This document shows, piece after piece, positions 35,912 through 49,057 of a stretch of 64,000 nt of DNA. Below the pieces are notes generated by a model. That model did no database searches, was not told where the DNA came from, and worked only from the letters and a program-made list of their open reading frames with translations. Origin of the DNA: Klebsormidium nitens (taxonomy: Eukaryota; Streptophyta; Klebsormidiophyceae; Klebsormidiales; Klebsormidiaceae); assembly GCA_000708835.1 (NCBI GenBank), contig DF237258.1, positions 41,877 through 105,876 on the forward strand, in the 5' to 3' direction. How positions within the stretch are numbered: the stretch's first letter is position 1; the number at the start of each line of letters is the position of its first letter. The position numbers and the translations under genes were made by a program.

Positions 35912-38900
35912 CTATGCAGCTCCAGCCACCAGCTTGTCCGCTTCCGATGCCAGCTCATGTGCCCTTTCCCCTAATCGCACATCCAACCCAAGACCCAGAT
36001 TCGGTTGCGGCTCCTCACACTGCGGCAGAGGAGCTTGCAACAAGAGGGGCGACTGGCTTGGAGCCAACACCGGAGGAGGAGAATCCAGAACCTCCTCAGG
36101 AAGAACGGGAAGGGACTGTGCCAAAACGGCCTCCAAAGTCTGCAAAAGTCGAGAGACAAACGGACTGATGAGAAGGAAGGGACACGATCTGTCACATTCC
36201 GATTGATGTCGCTAGACCGAGCGATGCAGGCAAAAGCCTTCGATGACCGTTCAGTTGCCAGAGAAAGCAGTCCATCTGGAGATAGATGAGATGCAGAGTC
36301 TCAGAAAGGAGGTCGAAGGACGCCGCTGCACTCACTTTGTGTTCTCGAAGAGCAGCATCGACGCTCTTCTTCCACAGCGAGCAGTTTCTTTCTCCGTGAA
36401 AGAGATTGAGTAAGGGCTGCAGATAACAAGGGCACTAGTGAGAACTCCTGTTGATACTTCACCAAGGCTCGACAGAACCAACCTAACGCATTCAGCGACA
36501 CCCCCGCAACGGTCCACAACAGTACAGCTTCACACATTCTGTGCTCATTAGGGGGAATACCCTGAAGCGCCACGAGATCGTGCTCGTTTCAGCCGAACCG
36601 CTTCAAAGAGATGCAGGGGATAAAGGTCTTTCGCTAAATCGCGAAAGGTCGCCCGGCTTGCCTTCATCAGCTGCCGAGCGGAGGGCAGGCCAGGTTTGTC
36701 CCTCCCCACAGCGGACTTCGCATACTCGAGGTACTGCTCAATCAACTGCAACCAGGACGAGATGATCAATCCGTCGAACTCCCAACGATGATAAGGAGAC
36801 GCTTTACCAAACCTCACGGGCCAGCTTACTTCCAACAACCGCCCCTGCTGTTGGGCTCGAAGTCGTGTCAAAGAGCATTCCAAGCATGACCGGAAGATTA
36901 AAGTCGACTTCTCACTTCCTTACAACCAACTCGAAGCTCCTGTTAAGCGACCATGAGTTGGCCACTGTGGCTTCGAATTTGCCTGGCGCAGTCGCCAAGC
37001 GTAGGTGTCCCAAGTCTAATGCAGACTCTGATCAGGATGCTCAGAAGCAATCCACAAAGAAGGGCACTCACATGCCGCCTGCTCCTGCACGGGTTCTCCA
37101 CTCCGAACAGTGCCCTGTCTGCATCCGCCAGCGCTGTCCACGGCTTGTCCACCGCAGCCCTGCCCACCATAATCCCCTCTATGTTGCTAAACCCCAGCTC
37201 CCGTGCTTCCGCATAAGTGGCGGCTGCGTCATGACACCCCTTGAATACACCGTTGACCGTGAACCTGAGGTGCGGGAAGTCGCGAGCAAGCGCCAGCGCG
37301 TACTCTCGCCTCAGAGGGGGAATTGTGCGGTTCTGGGCGGGGCTAAGGCCCTTGAGGAACGCTTTCCTGGCGTGAATGATGAAGTGACGGACGGGGGAGT
37401 TCTCAGAGACGACGCGGATGAAGTGGCAGAGCCAGTCGTAGGTGTCGAAATCGTCAACGCCAATCCGGCACTTGACGGTGACGGGCAAGCCGCTGGCCTC
37501 GGCCATTGCGGACGTGCATGCGGCCACACGATGGGGGTCTTGCATGAGCTGCGCCCCGAAACAGCCGGCACCGGCGACCCTTTCCGAAGGGCACCCGGTG
37601 TTCAGATTAAGCTCTGTATACCTGCAAATAAATCAGACATGGTTGGTGCCTGCTGGCGCTTCAAGACACTCGTTGCCCAAGGTCGGAAGGAAACAAACTT
37701 CGAGACGAACAGGAGTAATTGGTACACTGATAGGAAGTGATTCCCAGATGCCGATCAAACGTAGTTTGAGGAGAAGCACCTTGGAACCAATCGTTTTCAG
37801 AACACAATGGTAGCAGTAAACGGGATTCAATGAGAAACTGGATTGCTCAGGAACCACGTTCAACTCAAACGAACTCGGGCAGACCCCAGGAAAGCAGTAG
37901 AACCCCGGCAAATTGGAGAAAGAACTTTGTAGTGTACCGGTGGTACTGTGGAGCTTGAGTTATCAACTGCGTCAAGTGCTGACATTATGCTTGACATCAA
38001 GGACAAAATGATCGATGACAAAACGTTTTCAGCAATCTTCCTCACCCGTATTGCCTTGCCACTTTTGACGCAGCGGCAAGAGTCTCCGGCTTGCTCCCCC
38101 CCAGCTGCAGAACCACGGGCTTCTGACACACGTTGAACTCCAACCACCGGTCCGCTTCTGCACCCACTTTGTGGTTGATGGTACTGTCCACAACCATCTC
38201 CGTCCAGAGCCATGTGCGCCTGGTTAAAAGCCGCGCAAAATACCTGCATGAGGTACGAGTGAGACATGCGGGATTTGCAGATGGTGTCTTTTCATAATCT
38301 CAAAAGGATGATCACACACTGATTGGAGTGGAAAACGTAGACAAGGAGCGAAGAAAGAAAAACAAGAGGGCCAAAACTGACCAATCATGCTGACTACACA
38401 GACGACAACCACTGGGTACTTGAATGTATCGCTCTGTTAGACAAAAAGCAAAGCTTGCATTCCACCAGCCATGATCTTTGTTTAACATTTCGTGAACACC
38501 GAAGATTGGAATCAAGGTTCCAAATATCAGGTTGGTGACAGCTCAAAAAGGAATACCCATGTCCTCACTTATGGTTCTGATACTAAGGGCCTCAAGCCTA
38601 TGAACTTTTTGGCTCTCTCAAGAGCTGCAGCTATTACCTGTAGTGGTTGTCTGTATATTCCATCATGGGCGCAATGCTGAACTTTGGAGGAGGCAGCTGA
38701 CCAGACCCATAATCCTCGGCCGTGCCTATGCCCCTATATGGCCCTGTATAGGAGAGGAGACTTACAATGAGAGCAGCTGCCAGCCAGAAGGCCTCTCTCG
38801 CTTTTGAGAAGAGGGCAAGTCCTAGCTATGTACATAGTCTATGAAATCAGGCTCCTTCAGTTAATGAACAATCCTGAGGATGCTTGACGGGATCTCTAAG

Positions 38901-39626
38901 GTTCCAGCAAGCTAGGAATCCAGTTGAAAACATGAACAATCCTGAGGATGCTTGACGGGATCTCTAAGGTTCCAGCAAGCTAGGAATCCAGTTGAAAACA
39001 TACATCAAACGGGGAGGCCTCCCTCATGTTCTCAAAAGCACCTGAGTCCCGCAACATGACTCCGCTGGCAGTAAAACCCCAGGGAACTTACCCGTGTACA
39101 AATTAGGGTTTGGTTCTGGGACCTGCCATTGGTTGGAGCAACTCGCACTGGTAGCGGCTTCTTCAAGATCTGGACATCCACTGCCATTGGTACTTGAAGA
39201 TGCAGTTTGTGAGACCGGCTGTTTCTCTATGTTGTCCAGAATGGACATCCCTGACATTTCTTTGGTAATGGTTGCAAAAGCATCAGAGGCAGAAGAGGAG
39301 GGCTGAAACTGCCTCTCTACGCTCGATGCACAAGTTGGAGGGCACGTCTTGGCCATTGGCACTCTGATGTTGGGAAAGCTGCTCGAAAAGCTCAATTCAA
39401 CAGTTCCTGAGAAAGCACTCTTGGACAGCACAAGCATATGCGGCTGTGTCCGCTCTGCTATGCAACTACCCTTCAAACCTACAAATGACCAGGACGACCC
39501 TCCGCTCAACCGCCGCGGCACTCCTGACCACGTAAACGGAAAATAGCGGAGCCCCTGCGATGGACTCCTGCACAAGGCTTTTCCTGGAACACGGCTACAG
39601 ATGCGGGCAGCCTCTGCACAGGCCAT
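35912..39626 (-). CDS. tRNA-dihydrouridine synthase, DusA type (7 exons, 593 aa)
   Basis: FMN enzyme that reduces uridine to dihydrouridine in the tRNA D-loop. Exons are 39626-39092, 38743-38638, 38243-38046, 37621-37072, 36745-36662, 36416-36336 and 36139-35912; all phases agree. Motifs: KFSIAPMMEYTDNHYR (FMN site), LWTEMVVDSTINH, VVLQLGGSKPETLA, TELNLNTGCPSERVAGAGCF with the catalytic Cys in the GCPS loop, PVTVKCRIGVDD, HFIIHARKAFLKGLSP, FTVNGVFKGC and IEGIMVGRAAVDKPW. The tail RRHLIEQYLEYAKSAVG and LLNLFHGERNCSLWKKSVDA is typical of the plant DusA-like group. The extension of about 180 residues before the domain starts MACAEAARICSRVPGKALCR, Ser/Arg-rich and poor in acidic residues, and could be a plastid or mitochondrial transit peptide. 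The intron after 36662 uses a GC donor. Confidence 0.95.
38864..38999. repeat. Perfect tandem duplication, 2 x 68 bp
   Basis: The 68 bases 38864-38931 (ATGAACAATCCTGAGGATGC...) are repeated without change at 38932-38999, inside intron 1 of the DUS gene. Identity over the whole unit implies a very recent duplication or an assembly artefact. Confidence 0.95.
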
Positions 39627-40497
39627 CACGGATCCATCCACTCATGAATGCACGCGTCTTCAAGTTCTGCCAGTGCTGGCTTTTCCTTTCGTCATCATGC
39701 ATGTAGGCCGGACAGAGCATCCGTGGGACCGTGACGTACACGATACAGTATCCTACACCTTTCACTGTCAGGGCTTTGCCGTGTACAAACGACCTGAGAA
39801 ATGCGACACATAGGTACCAGATTAAAGCGTTGAAAGCTTGCACCTGGAACCGGCAGCCGGTTATCGAACTTTGAAAGCCTTGGCCTGTGAAAACGTACTC
39901 TTTGGAAGCCGTGCCGCTAGCAGCGTGCACGGTGGGCCGTTTCTCATGGCTCTGCGGGTTTTGGCGCCCAGCATTTTGAAAATTTCTGGTCGTTTGCAAG
40001 TTGAAGAGGCCAGGCCTTGAAACTTATTTAAATGTTGTCAGAGTGACATTGATGTGGAAAATGCACAGAGCTCTACGAGCATGTACGAGCAGCCTCCTAC
40101 CCACAGTGGCCACAGCCTCGGCCCCACCACAGCCATCATCAGGAGAAGGATAGGTACGGGCCCTAACCTAGTTCGCAGTGGGCCTCATGAAAGCAGATTT
40201 ATTGCAAAGCAGCTGCGTGCCGCAGGCTGACATATACGTAGCCCTACGCTGTCGGTAGTTCCAATTTGACCATTGGCAGTGCTGGCTCCAGTCAAGAAAG
40301 TGCAATGGGAGAGCAACTGGGGTTCCTGAATTGGTTTAATGAGTCCGTAGAGCACCTTCCGGCTGGTGGATTAGGCAGCGGAGAGGCCCAAATCGATTAG
40401 CCTGGCAGCTGTGACGCCCTTCTTGTGAAAAGCTGGAAGAGCGCTAGCATAGCCCGATGAGTTAAGCTCTTCAAAGTTTGATTGTCAAGTTTGAAAG
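39627..40497. other. Shared upstream region of DUS (-) and TOP3A (+)
   Basis: A head-to-head interval of about 870 bp. A 134-codon minus-strand ORF (39999-39595) overlaps the DUS start in another frame and shows no domain. Presumed promoters and 5' UTRs. Confidence 0.45.
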
Positions 40498-43400
40498 ATG
40501 GCGGTTATTCGTGCGTTGAATGTTGCTGAAAAGCCTTCCGTTGCAAAGGCAGTTTCTCAGATCCTGTCGCGAGGACAGTATCGGACACGTGAGGGCCTTT
40601 CTGTCTACAACAAGGTCTTTGAGTTCAACTACACAGTTGGAAACCAGCAGGTGAGCTCACTACCCATGCAATGCTATCTGGATAGCAAGCTGCTAGTTGT
40701 TAGAAGGGAGTATCTTTGACCATCACTTTTGGATCGAGTGCTCTCATAAAGCACTTGTCTCAGCCCCTTTGTGCACTGCAGGTGGATATGCTTATGACGT
40801 CTGTGAGCGGGCACTTAATGGAGCTGGACTTTGAGGATCAGTACCGAAAATGGCACTCCTGTCAGCCTGTCCAGCTTTATGATCTTCCAGTCCATAAGAA
40901 AGTTCCTCAGGTAAGACCTCCAGGCCCCACAAAAGAGTCTGTTCTATTCTGGATTACAGCTTTCAGCATTCCCAAGCTTGTATGCACTGCTGCATAGGAT
41001 GCGCAGATTCCTCTTCCTCTTCAGATACATCACCATGATCGCAGCTGCCAACTTCAGAAGGCGATCATGTCTCCTCCCCCTCTGAATGAAGGACAAGTAC
41101 GGTCTACGGGATACGCTTCATCGGGAGAGCAGGAACTGCCAGTGGTTGGTGTTATGGTTGGACTGCGATCGCGAGGGCGAGAATATAGCCTACGAGGTCA
41201 TCCAGGTCTGCCAAGAGCGCAACCCGAGGTTGAACATCTTCCGGGCGCGTTTCTCAGCATTGGTTGAGAGGTGAGTCCACAAGGCCTTTGTAGGTTCTAC
41301 AGTAGGAGTCAGTAGAATAGCATGGCTGTGCAAAGTCCGCAGCTGTACGATGATAGGTGCTTAAGTACATGACGAAGAGACCGATTACGTAGGCCCGTAT
41401 CTGCTGGGACACTTTCCAAAACGGAGTGGGAGACTAAGGCTGTCTGATCCGCGCATGCAGGGACATCCACCAGGCTATGCAGACGTTGCAAAGACCGAAC
41501 CCCCGTTTTGCGGACGCAGTTGACGCACGACAGGTGCGCCAGACAGTTGAGAGTTGGCTTGTGCATCTACTGTGGAACCGTATACCTATGTCTTCACAAG
41601 TTGTTAGTTTGAATCTGTGGAGCCTTAAATCAAGCTACGGCTGCGTACAGATTGTTGCTATGTGTGAACAAGCAACTTTGAAGACAACGAAGGACTAGAG
41701 AACCACAAGGAGGACAGCGAGCTTGTATTGCTTCCTTCAAGCTGCCCCATCAAACGCCTGTTGATGTCGCCAATCTGCAGGAGATTGACCTGCGGATTGG
41801 AGCGTCCTTCACCCGCTTTCAAACGCTGCTTCTGGCGAAGCGGTTTGAGATGGGCTTTCACGAGGAGGAAAAGGTCATTCTAAGTTATGGGCCATGCCAG
41901 GTGAGCTTGTGACCATGATGCATAAGAGCAGTCAAGCTGAGATTTCCCAATCCTCCTACTTCGGACTCTTCCTAACTAAGCTCTCTTGACTTTGGGTTTT
42001 GAGATTCAGGCGGATCCGTTCCACATAGTGGCAGTGAAGTCAAATCCCAGTGCCTAACTTCGACCCGGCTCCTCTCTTTGCAGTTTCCGACCCTTGGTTT
42101 CGTTGTTGAGCGCTACTGGCAGATCCAGAACTACGTGCCAGAGGACTTTTGGTACATCCATGTGCAGTACCACTCCCAAGAGGATCGCGTCTCTGCCAAC
42201 TTCACGTGGCAGTAAGACTCTATTACTTGCTTCTCATTTACAAACAGACACCTGGGCCTACATTCCCTTTCCGCTCCTCCGACTTCGTTCTCACATTCAG
42301 ATATGATCATTCTCCACTTTCGGTAGCACGCATGAAGTTGAAGTAGGCCCTTTCCCGGCAGCTGCAAAGCATGAGCAAGAGCCTTCGACTTGTGGACAAC
42401 TTTCTGAACATTTCTGTGTCCATCTTCAACAGGCGTGGCCACATGTTCGACCACCTAGCAGCTACTGTCTTGTACGAGATGTGTGTTGAGCAGCCGACAG
42501 CCACGGTAAGAAAACGATACGTCCCACACCGGTTTGTCCAGGAGGCCCGCTTTTAGCCCGAATCTTCCTTCCCAATCTGCTGCTTCCCTCCCAGCTGGCT
42601 GCTTTCTTGTGCTTGATCGACTCTGACCTGAGAATGAAAAAAAGACTACCGAACGCTTTCTCAATTAACGTTAAATCAACTTCTTCAGGTCATGAGCGTG
42701 GACGGCAGGGATACGCGCAAGTACCCCCCGCATCCCCTCAACACCGTGGAGCTGCAAAAACGTGCCTCGCGCTACCTCCGGATAGGGTCCGAGCAAGTCA
42801 TGAAAGTAAGCCAACCTGCTGCGATCTCAGAAACGGGTCGCTCACGATCTAAGCTTCTGGATCCGAAATGCACTACAACTGCGGAGTTGAGGAGCAATTC
42901 ATATCACCCTGTCGGTCTTGTAGAGGCTGCCAGGAACGCATGTGAAACCCGCTGCACCCTGCTGACAACCAAGAGCGTTGGTTGGATCCGCTCCTGTCAA
43001 CGGAGTCCATTTTGGCCACGGCTTAAGCTCAAGGAGCGGTCGCTGAGAAGGTTCGCTGATTATTCGTGCAGCTGGCTGAGGAGCTGTACCAGTGGGGCTT
43101 CATCAGCTACCCTCGCACGGAGACCGACCACTTTCAAGACGGCATCGATTTGCAGGTAGACCTTGCCGTCCTTTTGTTTGTCACGAGCGTCGGCGTCATT
43201 CCTTTTCCGGCCTCCACCTGTGATGATGATTAGAAAGCTGCATCACATATATTGGACTGGATGATTGTCGATTTACGGACTGAGTCTCCGAAATCAGACC
43301 GAAATCTGACTTGTGTATCCCCTGTACTTATGCTATTCGTACTCCCTCCTTTGTCCAACCGGTTCAAGGCAATCCAATCTAATCTGACTGGTCACTGCTG

Positions 43401-46400
43401 AGCTGATCAATCCCCAACTCTTTGGAACCCCTGCAGACCCCCCCCTCCGTTTCGTATAACCCGTCAAGATGCGTGCCCCAATATCTTAACGCGCATCCTC
43501 TGAACCAATTCTTGCAGGGAATAGTCCAGGAGCACACGCAGCACCCTCAGTGGGGGGCGTACGCGAGCCGACTTCTGGACCCCCAGGAAGGGCTCTGGCG
43601 CGCCCCTGGGGACGGGGGCCACGACGACCAGGCCCACCCGCCCATCCACCCCACCAAGGCGGCCGATCCGGGGGCCAACTGGACCGCCGGGCACAGGGTG
43701 GGTGCCGGCTTCGCACGAACGGTATTTTGCAATATTGGACCTGGACTTGCACAGGATTGACCGTTTGCGTTTTTGTGAGTCTAGCAACGTTTCCTCTTAA
43801 AGACAGTGGCAGGAATGACTGCCACCTTTTTTTGCTGGAGTGCTCGTGTTCGATCTACTTTGCAGCCTTCGGCCGTGACGGACTCGTAGCTTTCTAATCC
43901 AAGCTTTTGTGGTCGACAAAGGGCAACTTGGTGATTCTGAACATTGTGTAGGATGGCGCTTAAGCTTGTGTGAAGAGCGTCCGAGATAATCTTTCTGCTG
44001 CCGAGGCTGCAGAAAGTGTACGAGCTGGTAGTGCGGCACTTCCTGGCGTGCGTCTCCCAGCCCGCGGTGGGCTTCACTACCACGGTCATCATAGACATCG
44101 CCGGCGAGACGTTCACTGCGCACGGGCTCATGATCACAGCGGTACGGCGGTCCGCCCGTTCATCTAAGTTTGTCATGGCTGCTTCTCTGCTCTCCTTGCC
44201 TTTCTAAGTACAAAAAGGAGCAGGCTGAGAGTCGACGCGTAGAAACTGGTGCAAAGAAGAGACTGTAGATAGGAGCTTTTTCAGGGATGCGAAAGGGCCT
44301 GTTTCAGTGAGACTGGATTCACGTCGAATAGAGCTATGAGACTGACGCTATTCCATCCGTCTGCTTTGCTGCCAGCGCAACTACCTGGACGTGTACATCT
44401 GGGATCACTGGGGCGACAGCAACCTGCCAAACTTCCAGCAGGGCCAGCAGGTGAGTCGACTGGATGACTCGCCCATGTCTCAAAGCTGACTCCGAGCCAG
44501 CTTCTATCATCGCGTCGTGCAGGGTCCTCTCATTCTGTGGCGCCTTCATCTGCTGACGTCACCCTTGAATGCAGTTTCAACCCACGGAGCTCACCCTGAA
44601 GGAGGGACGTACGGCACCGCCCAATCCGCTGACGGAAGCCGAGCTCATTGGCCTCATGGACAAGGTAACATTGCGACCTACTGTCTGCCTGGCTCTCTCA
44701 ACCCTGACAGCCGCGTCGGAGTGTCCTTTCACCCGAGCCTTCTAACTGCTATTGGAAAAAGATAGTCTCGCTGTTGAGTCTTTCACTTGAGATATCTGCT
44801 GCACTCTGAAGCGGCGACGTGCTTGTTCCCACCAATGTGCTTGGTATTGATCTGGCCATCCGAAGCAATCTTTTAGAAGTGGAGAGTCACGCTGCTTTTT
44901 CTTTGTGCAGGCCGGGATCGGGACGGATGCCACCATGCACGATCATATCAAGAAATTGACGGACCGGTCATATGCCGTAAAAGACAACCGGCAGCAGTTT
45001 ACTCCGACCCCGCTGGTATGCCACGACGCCTCGCTCTTCTCAACACCACATCACGTCCAGCATCCAACACTAGTGGTAGAAGCTGCTTCCTCCTGTCCAC
45101 CTTCTGGAAGGAAGCAGCTGTCAAGAGCAGGAGACTGCTTTAGACAGACGTCACTTCGTGAACTGGTTGATAAACAAACCTCTTATATTCTTACCCGACG
45201 AAGACGTGCTTTTCTTGCTGCTATGGGCTGGTATAACCCTCCTAAACAGGAAGCCGGTATCTAGTTTCCGGTATCGCCTTCACTTTCTTCGCTGAGCTAA
45301 ACTGAAGCCTGCCGCTGTGCAGGGCGAGGCTCTGGTGATGGGGTACGACGGGATGGGGTACGAGCTGTGGAAGCCGTTTCTGCGCGCGGGCATGGAGCGC
45401 GACATGAAGCTGGTGGGCGAGGGCGCCAAGAGCAAGGCCGAGGTCCTGCAGACCAGCCTGCACGCCATGCGCCAAATGTTCAGCGACGTGAGCGCGGTCC
45501 TTGTGCTCGCGCACACGAAGCTTATCTCCCTGCTGTACCGGATTCTTCCGTGAAGAGCCAGAAAAGCTGCTCAATTGTACGAGGATATCGCCCACGCAAA
45601 TTAATCGAGCGTTGTAAGCCTCTTCTACCTCGGAGCCTGCTTTCACTTCTTCTGCTGCACGCCTCTGCGTCAGATCCGCTTGATGTTTTCAGAGCGAGGT
45701 TCAGAGCCAAACGGACAGATGCACGAAGGCTGGCCTGCAGTCCGAAGTTTGTCTTGACAGAAACTCTTTGCGCCGGGTGATAATGGTGGTCGTTTGGCTT
45801 TGTGCAGGCCAACCTGCAGAAGGACAAGCTGGTGGAGGCGATGAGCTGCTACTTTGAGCGGTGAGTTGTATAGAGCAAGGTAGAGGCAAGGAATCTTAGT
45901 CCAACTGAGCAGGCTCCCAATTGTTGTGGATATGCTGTTCCTTCACTTTTGGCGTCAGTCATGCTTGTAAGGTCCCGCTGAAAAGTTCTGATCAGCAAGG
46001 ATTTTGCTGATCGTGCTTCCCTGACTTATCGTCTTGGTCTGAACGCTTCACATTGTTTTCAGCAACGAGAACGCCGGAGCGGGGGCCGGTCGCGACAACG
46101 GGCCCGGCGAGCTTGTGCGCCCTTGCCCTCAGTGTCAGAGTAGCATGTTCCTTAAAACGAGAGCGGTGAGACTTACACATAAAAGCAATACTTGCGTGTT
46201 GCTAACTTTTCAGCAAAGCATGCTTCTTTGAGGCGGGCCGAGCGTGGTTCGCTTTTAAAGGACCCCTGATGAATAACGGATGCGTAGACCAGACTGATGA
46301 TTGTTTCTGCTGTCCTGAGTGAATTGGATAGTTCCTTGGAGGTACCTATGTACCTGCCTTTAGAGAAGAAAGTCAAGCACCTTCTTTGTGCTCTCAGGGA

Positions 46401-49057
46401 GGCGCCTTCATGATTGGCTGCAGCGGCTACCCACAGGTCAGTGTTTCCCTGGGTCATATTGAAAATCCTAGGATAAAGCTTCCTTTGCAGGTGCCTGCAC
46501 TCGTGATTCAGAACGCTGGAAAAAGAAATATCAAACTTATTGGTGACTGTTCTCATGCCAAGAAGCACAAATGTCAAGAGTCAAGCCACTGTTGCAAACG
46601 TAGTCTGCCGTCTTCCGTCACTCGTATCAACGAGATTGACGGCTCTTGTGCCTGTGCAGTGCCGCAACGTGATGTGGCTACCTGCCGCGCTGATAGAGGC
46701 GTCCGTGACGGAACAGACCTGTCCCACTTGTCAACCAGGCAAGACTTCTACACGCAAGGAACAAATTACTCGTTCCAGTTCTTCAAGTATCACTGCGATT
46801 TAAAAATCGTCGAAAGCCATTTCCCAGACTCGCTGGTCGAGCCTGCTGTTGCAATGTGTTCCTGCTTGACCGCACGTTCATTCATTCATGTTGTGACGTC
46901 ACGTCTCACGGGTGCAGGGCCGGTCCATCTGGTCCATTTCAAGTTTCGACGTGGGGAGATACCGGTGCACCTGAGGCCCGAGTTTGCAGGTGAGTGCCAT
47001 CAGACCGCTTGCGCGCTCGTTCACCTGATGCGTAAGTGGCAGTATTGAGCATCACCGCGATGGCAAACTTGAAATGAATTGTTGATAATTGGTCAGGCCT
47101 TTCACTCTCGAGAGCCTCTCATTCACGATGATCAATCTCACGTACCTCTCTGGTCGTTCTAATCTCATTCAGTCCTGATCTTGGAATGTCATGCAGCTTG
47201 CATCGGGTGCGATCGGGACCTGAAGGAGTTGCTGGAGGTAGTCGGCACCGCAGGGCCATTCAACGCAGGTGAAGCGCTATGTCTCCCTCCCGAAGCTCCG
47301 CATCATTGCTCATCATGACAGAGAATATCATGAATCTTCTTCAAAACCCGAACACCGGTATCAGGCGTGTGTGTGAGATCTCTAATCTTTGGAGTGGAAG
47401 CGCTCTCGTTCCGCTTGAAAAGTGGGCTTGACACGGTGCTGAGGACTCCCTCTGAACAACGGGTTTGATTGCAGCCGCACCTGGCCGTGGTGCTGGTGCG
47501 CCCGGGGGGCCTGCCCGGGGCGGTGCGCGAGGCAACGGTGCGGGGCGGGGCAACCCTGGCAGAGGCCGGGGTACGGCTCCCGAGCGGGGGCCCGGGGCGC
47601 TGTCGTGCTTCCGCTGCGGCCAGGAAGGGCACCTGTCGTCAAATTGTCCCGACAACCAGCCAGGGGCGGGAGCTTTCGCTGCGCGAGGAGGTGCACAGGG
47701 GGGTGTACCGGGCGCCAGTGGCTCGGGCCAAGGGGCACCGGGAGGGGCCGGGTGTTTTCTCTGTAACCAGACTGGGCACTTTGCGACGGCGTGTCCGAAC
47801 AGGGGCGGGAGAGCGGGCGGTCGGGGCACGGGAGGAGGTGGCACGGGGGCGCGGGGCGGCGGGGGGCAAGCGTGCTTCAAGTGCGGGGAGGAAGGGCACT
47901 TTGCGAGCGCGTGTCCTGGGCCCGGGAATGGGGGGGGAGGTTCGACGTTTGGGGGGGCACGGGGTGGGTTTGGCGCGGGGGGCGGGGCGGGTTTTGGAAA
48001 CGGAGCGGGGTCAGGGTTTGGCGGCGGGGGTTCAACGGAGGCGGGGCGGGAGGTTTTGGCAGCTCGGGGGGCAGAGGCGGCGGTGCTCTGAGCTGCTTCA
48101 AGTGCGGGGGCGAGGGTCACTTTGCAAACGCGTGCCCAGATCCGGGCAAGTCTAATGGAAATACTGGGGGTGCACGAGGGCGGGGTAGAGGAAGGGGGAC
48201 CGGGCGAGGAGGGGGTTCGTCTCGGAGTGAGGTTTCCCGCTTTTGTGCTACCATCGACATTCAGTTTTGGGTCTCATCGTTGAACATTTATTGCAATCGC
48301 CCGTCTGAGGTGTTTAAGGAGGCGAGGAGATGTGTGTGCGCGATTGTTCGAATGAAAGGAATGAAGCAGCTTACCGGCCTGCCAAGACAGCGGTCTTACG
48401 AGAGAGTGTGGGTAATGACAGACCCCTCAAGAGGAACCAACTTGGAGCTTCTTGGGGTGCTCGTGCCTGCAGCCGGCTGACGCTGACTTATGTCGTTTGC
48501 AGGCAAGTCGGCCATAGACGTGATGTGTGAATGTGGGCAGCCATGCGTTCAGTTGACTGCGAAAACAGACGCAAACAGCGGCCGCAAGTTCTGGAGGTGT
48601 GCCAACCGAGAAGGGGGCTGCGACTTCTTCTCGTGAGCGTTCGCTGCCCCTCTGACCTGTGCTCTAGTGGTATTGACTTCTGCAATGTCCCTCGCATCCA
48701 GCATCTGGGCCCCTCCTTTTCAGAGACTACCCCGTTCTGTCAAGGAAAGGTGGCAGTCACTCTCAGTTGAAGCATTATAGCCACTCTTGTTGAGAAGCCG
48801 TCATGAGTTTCATCATTTTGAACGTAAGAGAAATGATGCTGCGCTGCCCATGCAGATGGGAGGACGAAGTGACGGGTCAAGGTGGTGGTCGGGGCCGGGG
48901 CTCCGGTAGTTCGAACGGGCCTGGAGCTTTCCAGGCAGCCGCAGGGGGCAGGGGCCGGGGCAGGGGACGAGGCGGTGGGGCCTCGGGGAATGGCGGTCCC
49001 AGTTGCTACAAGTGTGGGGAAGTGGGCCACTTTGCCGGTGCTTGTCCCTCGGGTTAG
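40498..49057 (+). CDS. TOP3A: DNA topoisomerase III alpha with zinc-knuckle and GRF tail (about 24 exons, about 1,100 aa)
   Basis: Type IA topoisomerase that decatenates recombination intermediates with the RecQ/RMI1 complex. It starts [20 protein letters not shown] (Toprim) at 40498. Later exons give [20 protein letters not shown] (metal-binding DxDxEGE-like core), [56 protein letters not shown] and the active-site exon [13 protein letters not shown] with catalytic Tyr (43070-43156). [27 protein letters not shown] and a Top3 C-terminal Cys cluster ([26 protein letters not shown]) follow. The tail has four CCHC knuckles ([56 protein letters not shown]) in a Gly/Arg-rich exon, a GRF zinc finger ([10 protein letters not shown]...[16 protein letters not shown], 48504-48629) and a fifth knuckle ([14 protein letters not shown]). 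The frame changes near 48026-48040, and one intron after about 46732 uses a GC donor. Confidence 0.95.

Noticed and set aside
36865-37740. 291-codon ORF on the + strand
   Set aside because: It is antisense to the long DUS exon (37621-37072), whose protein is strongly conserved. The + strand product has no domain.
39595-39999. 134-codon minus-strand ORF upstream of DUS
   Set aside because: It overlaps the DUS start in a different frame, shows no domain and has no splice link to a supported exon.
47341-48120. 259-codon Pro-rich minus-strand ORF
   Set aside because: It is the complement of the Gly-rich zinc-knuckle exon of TOP3A; Gly codons read backwards give Pro/Ala.
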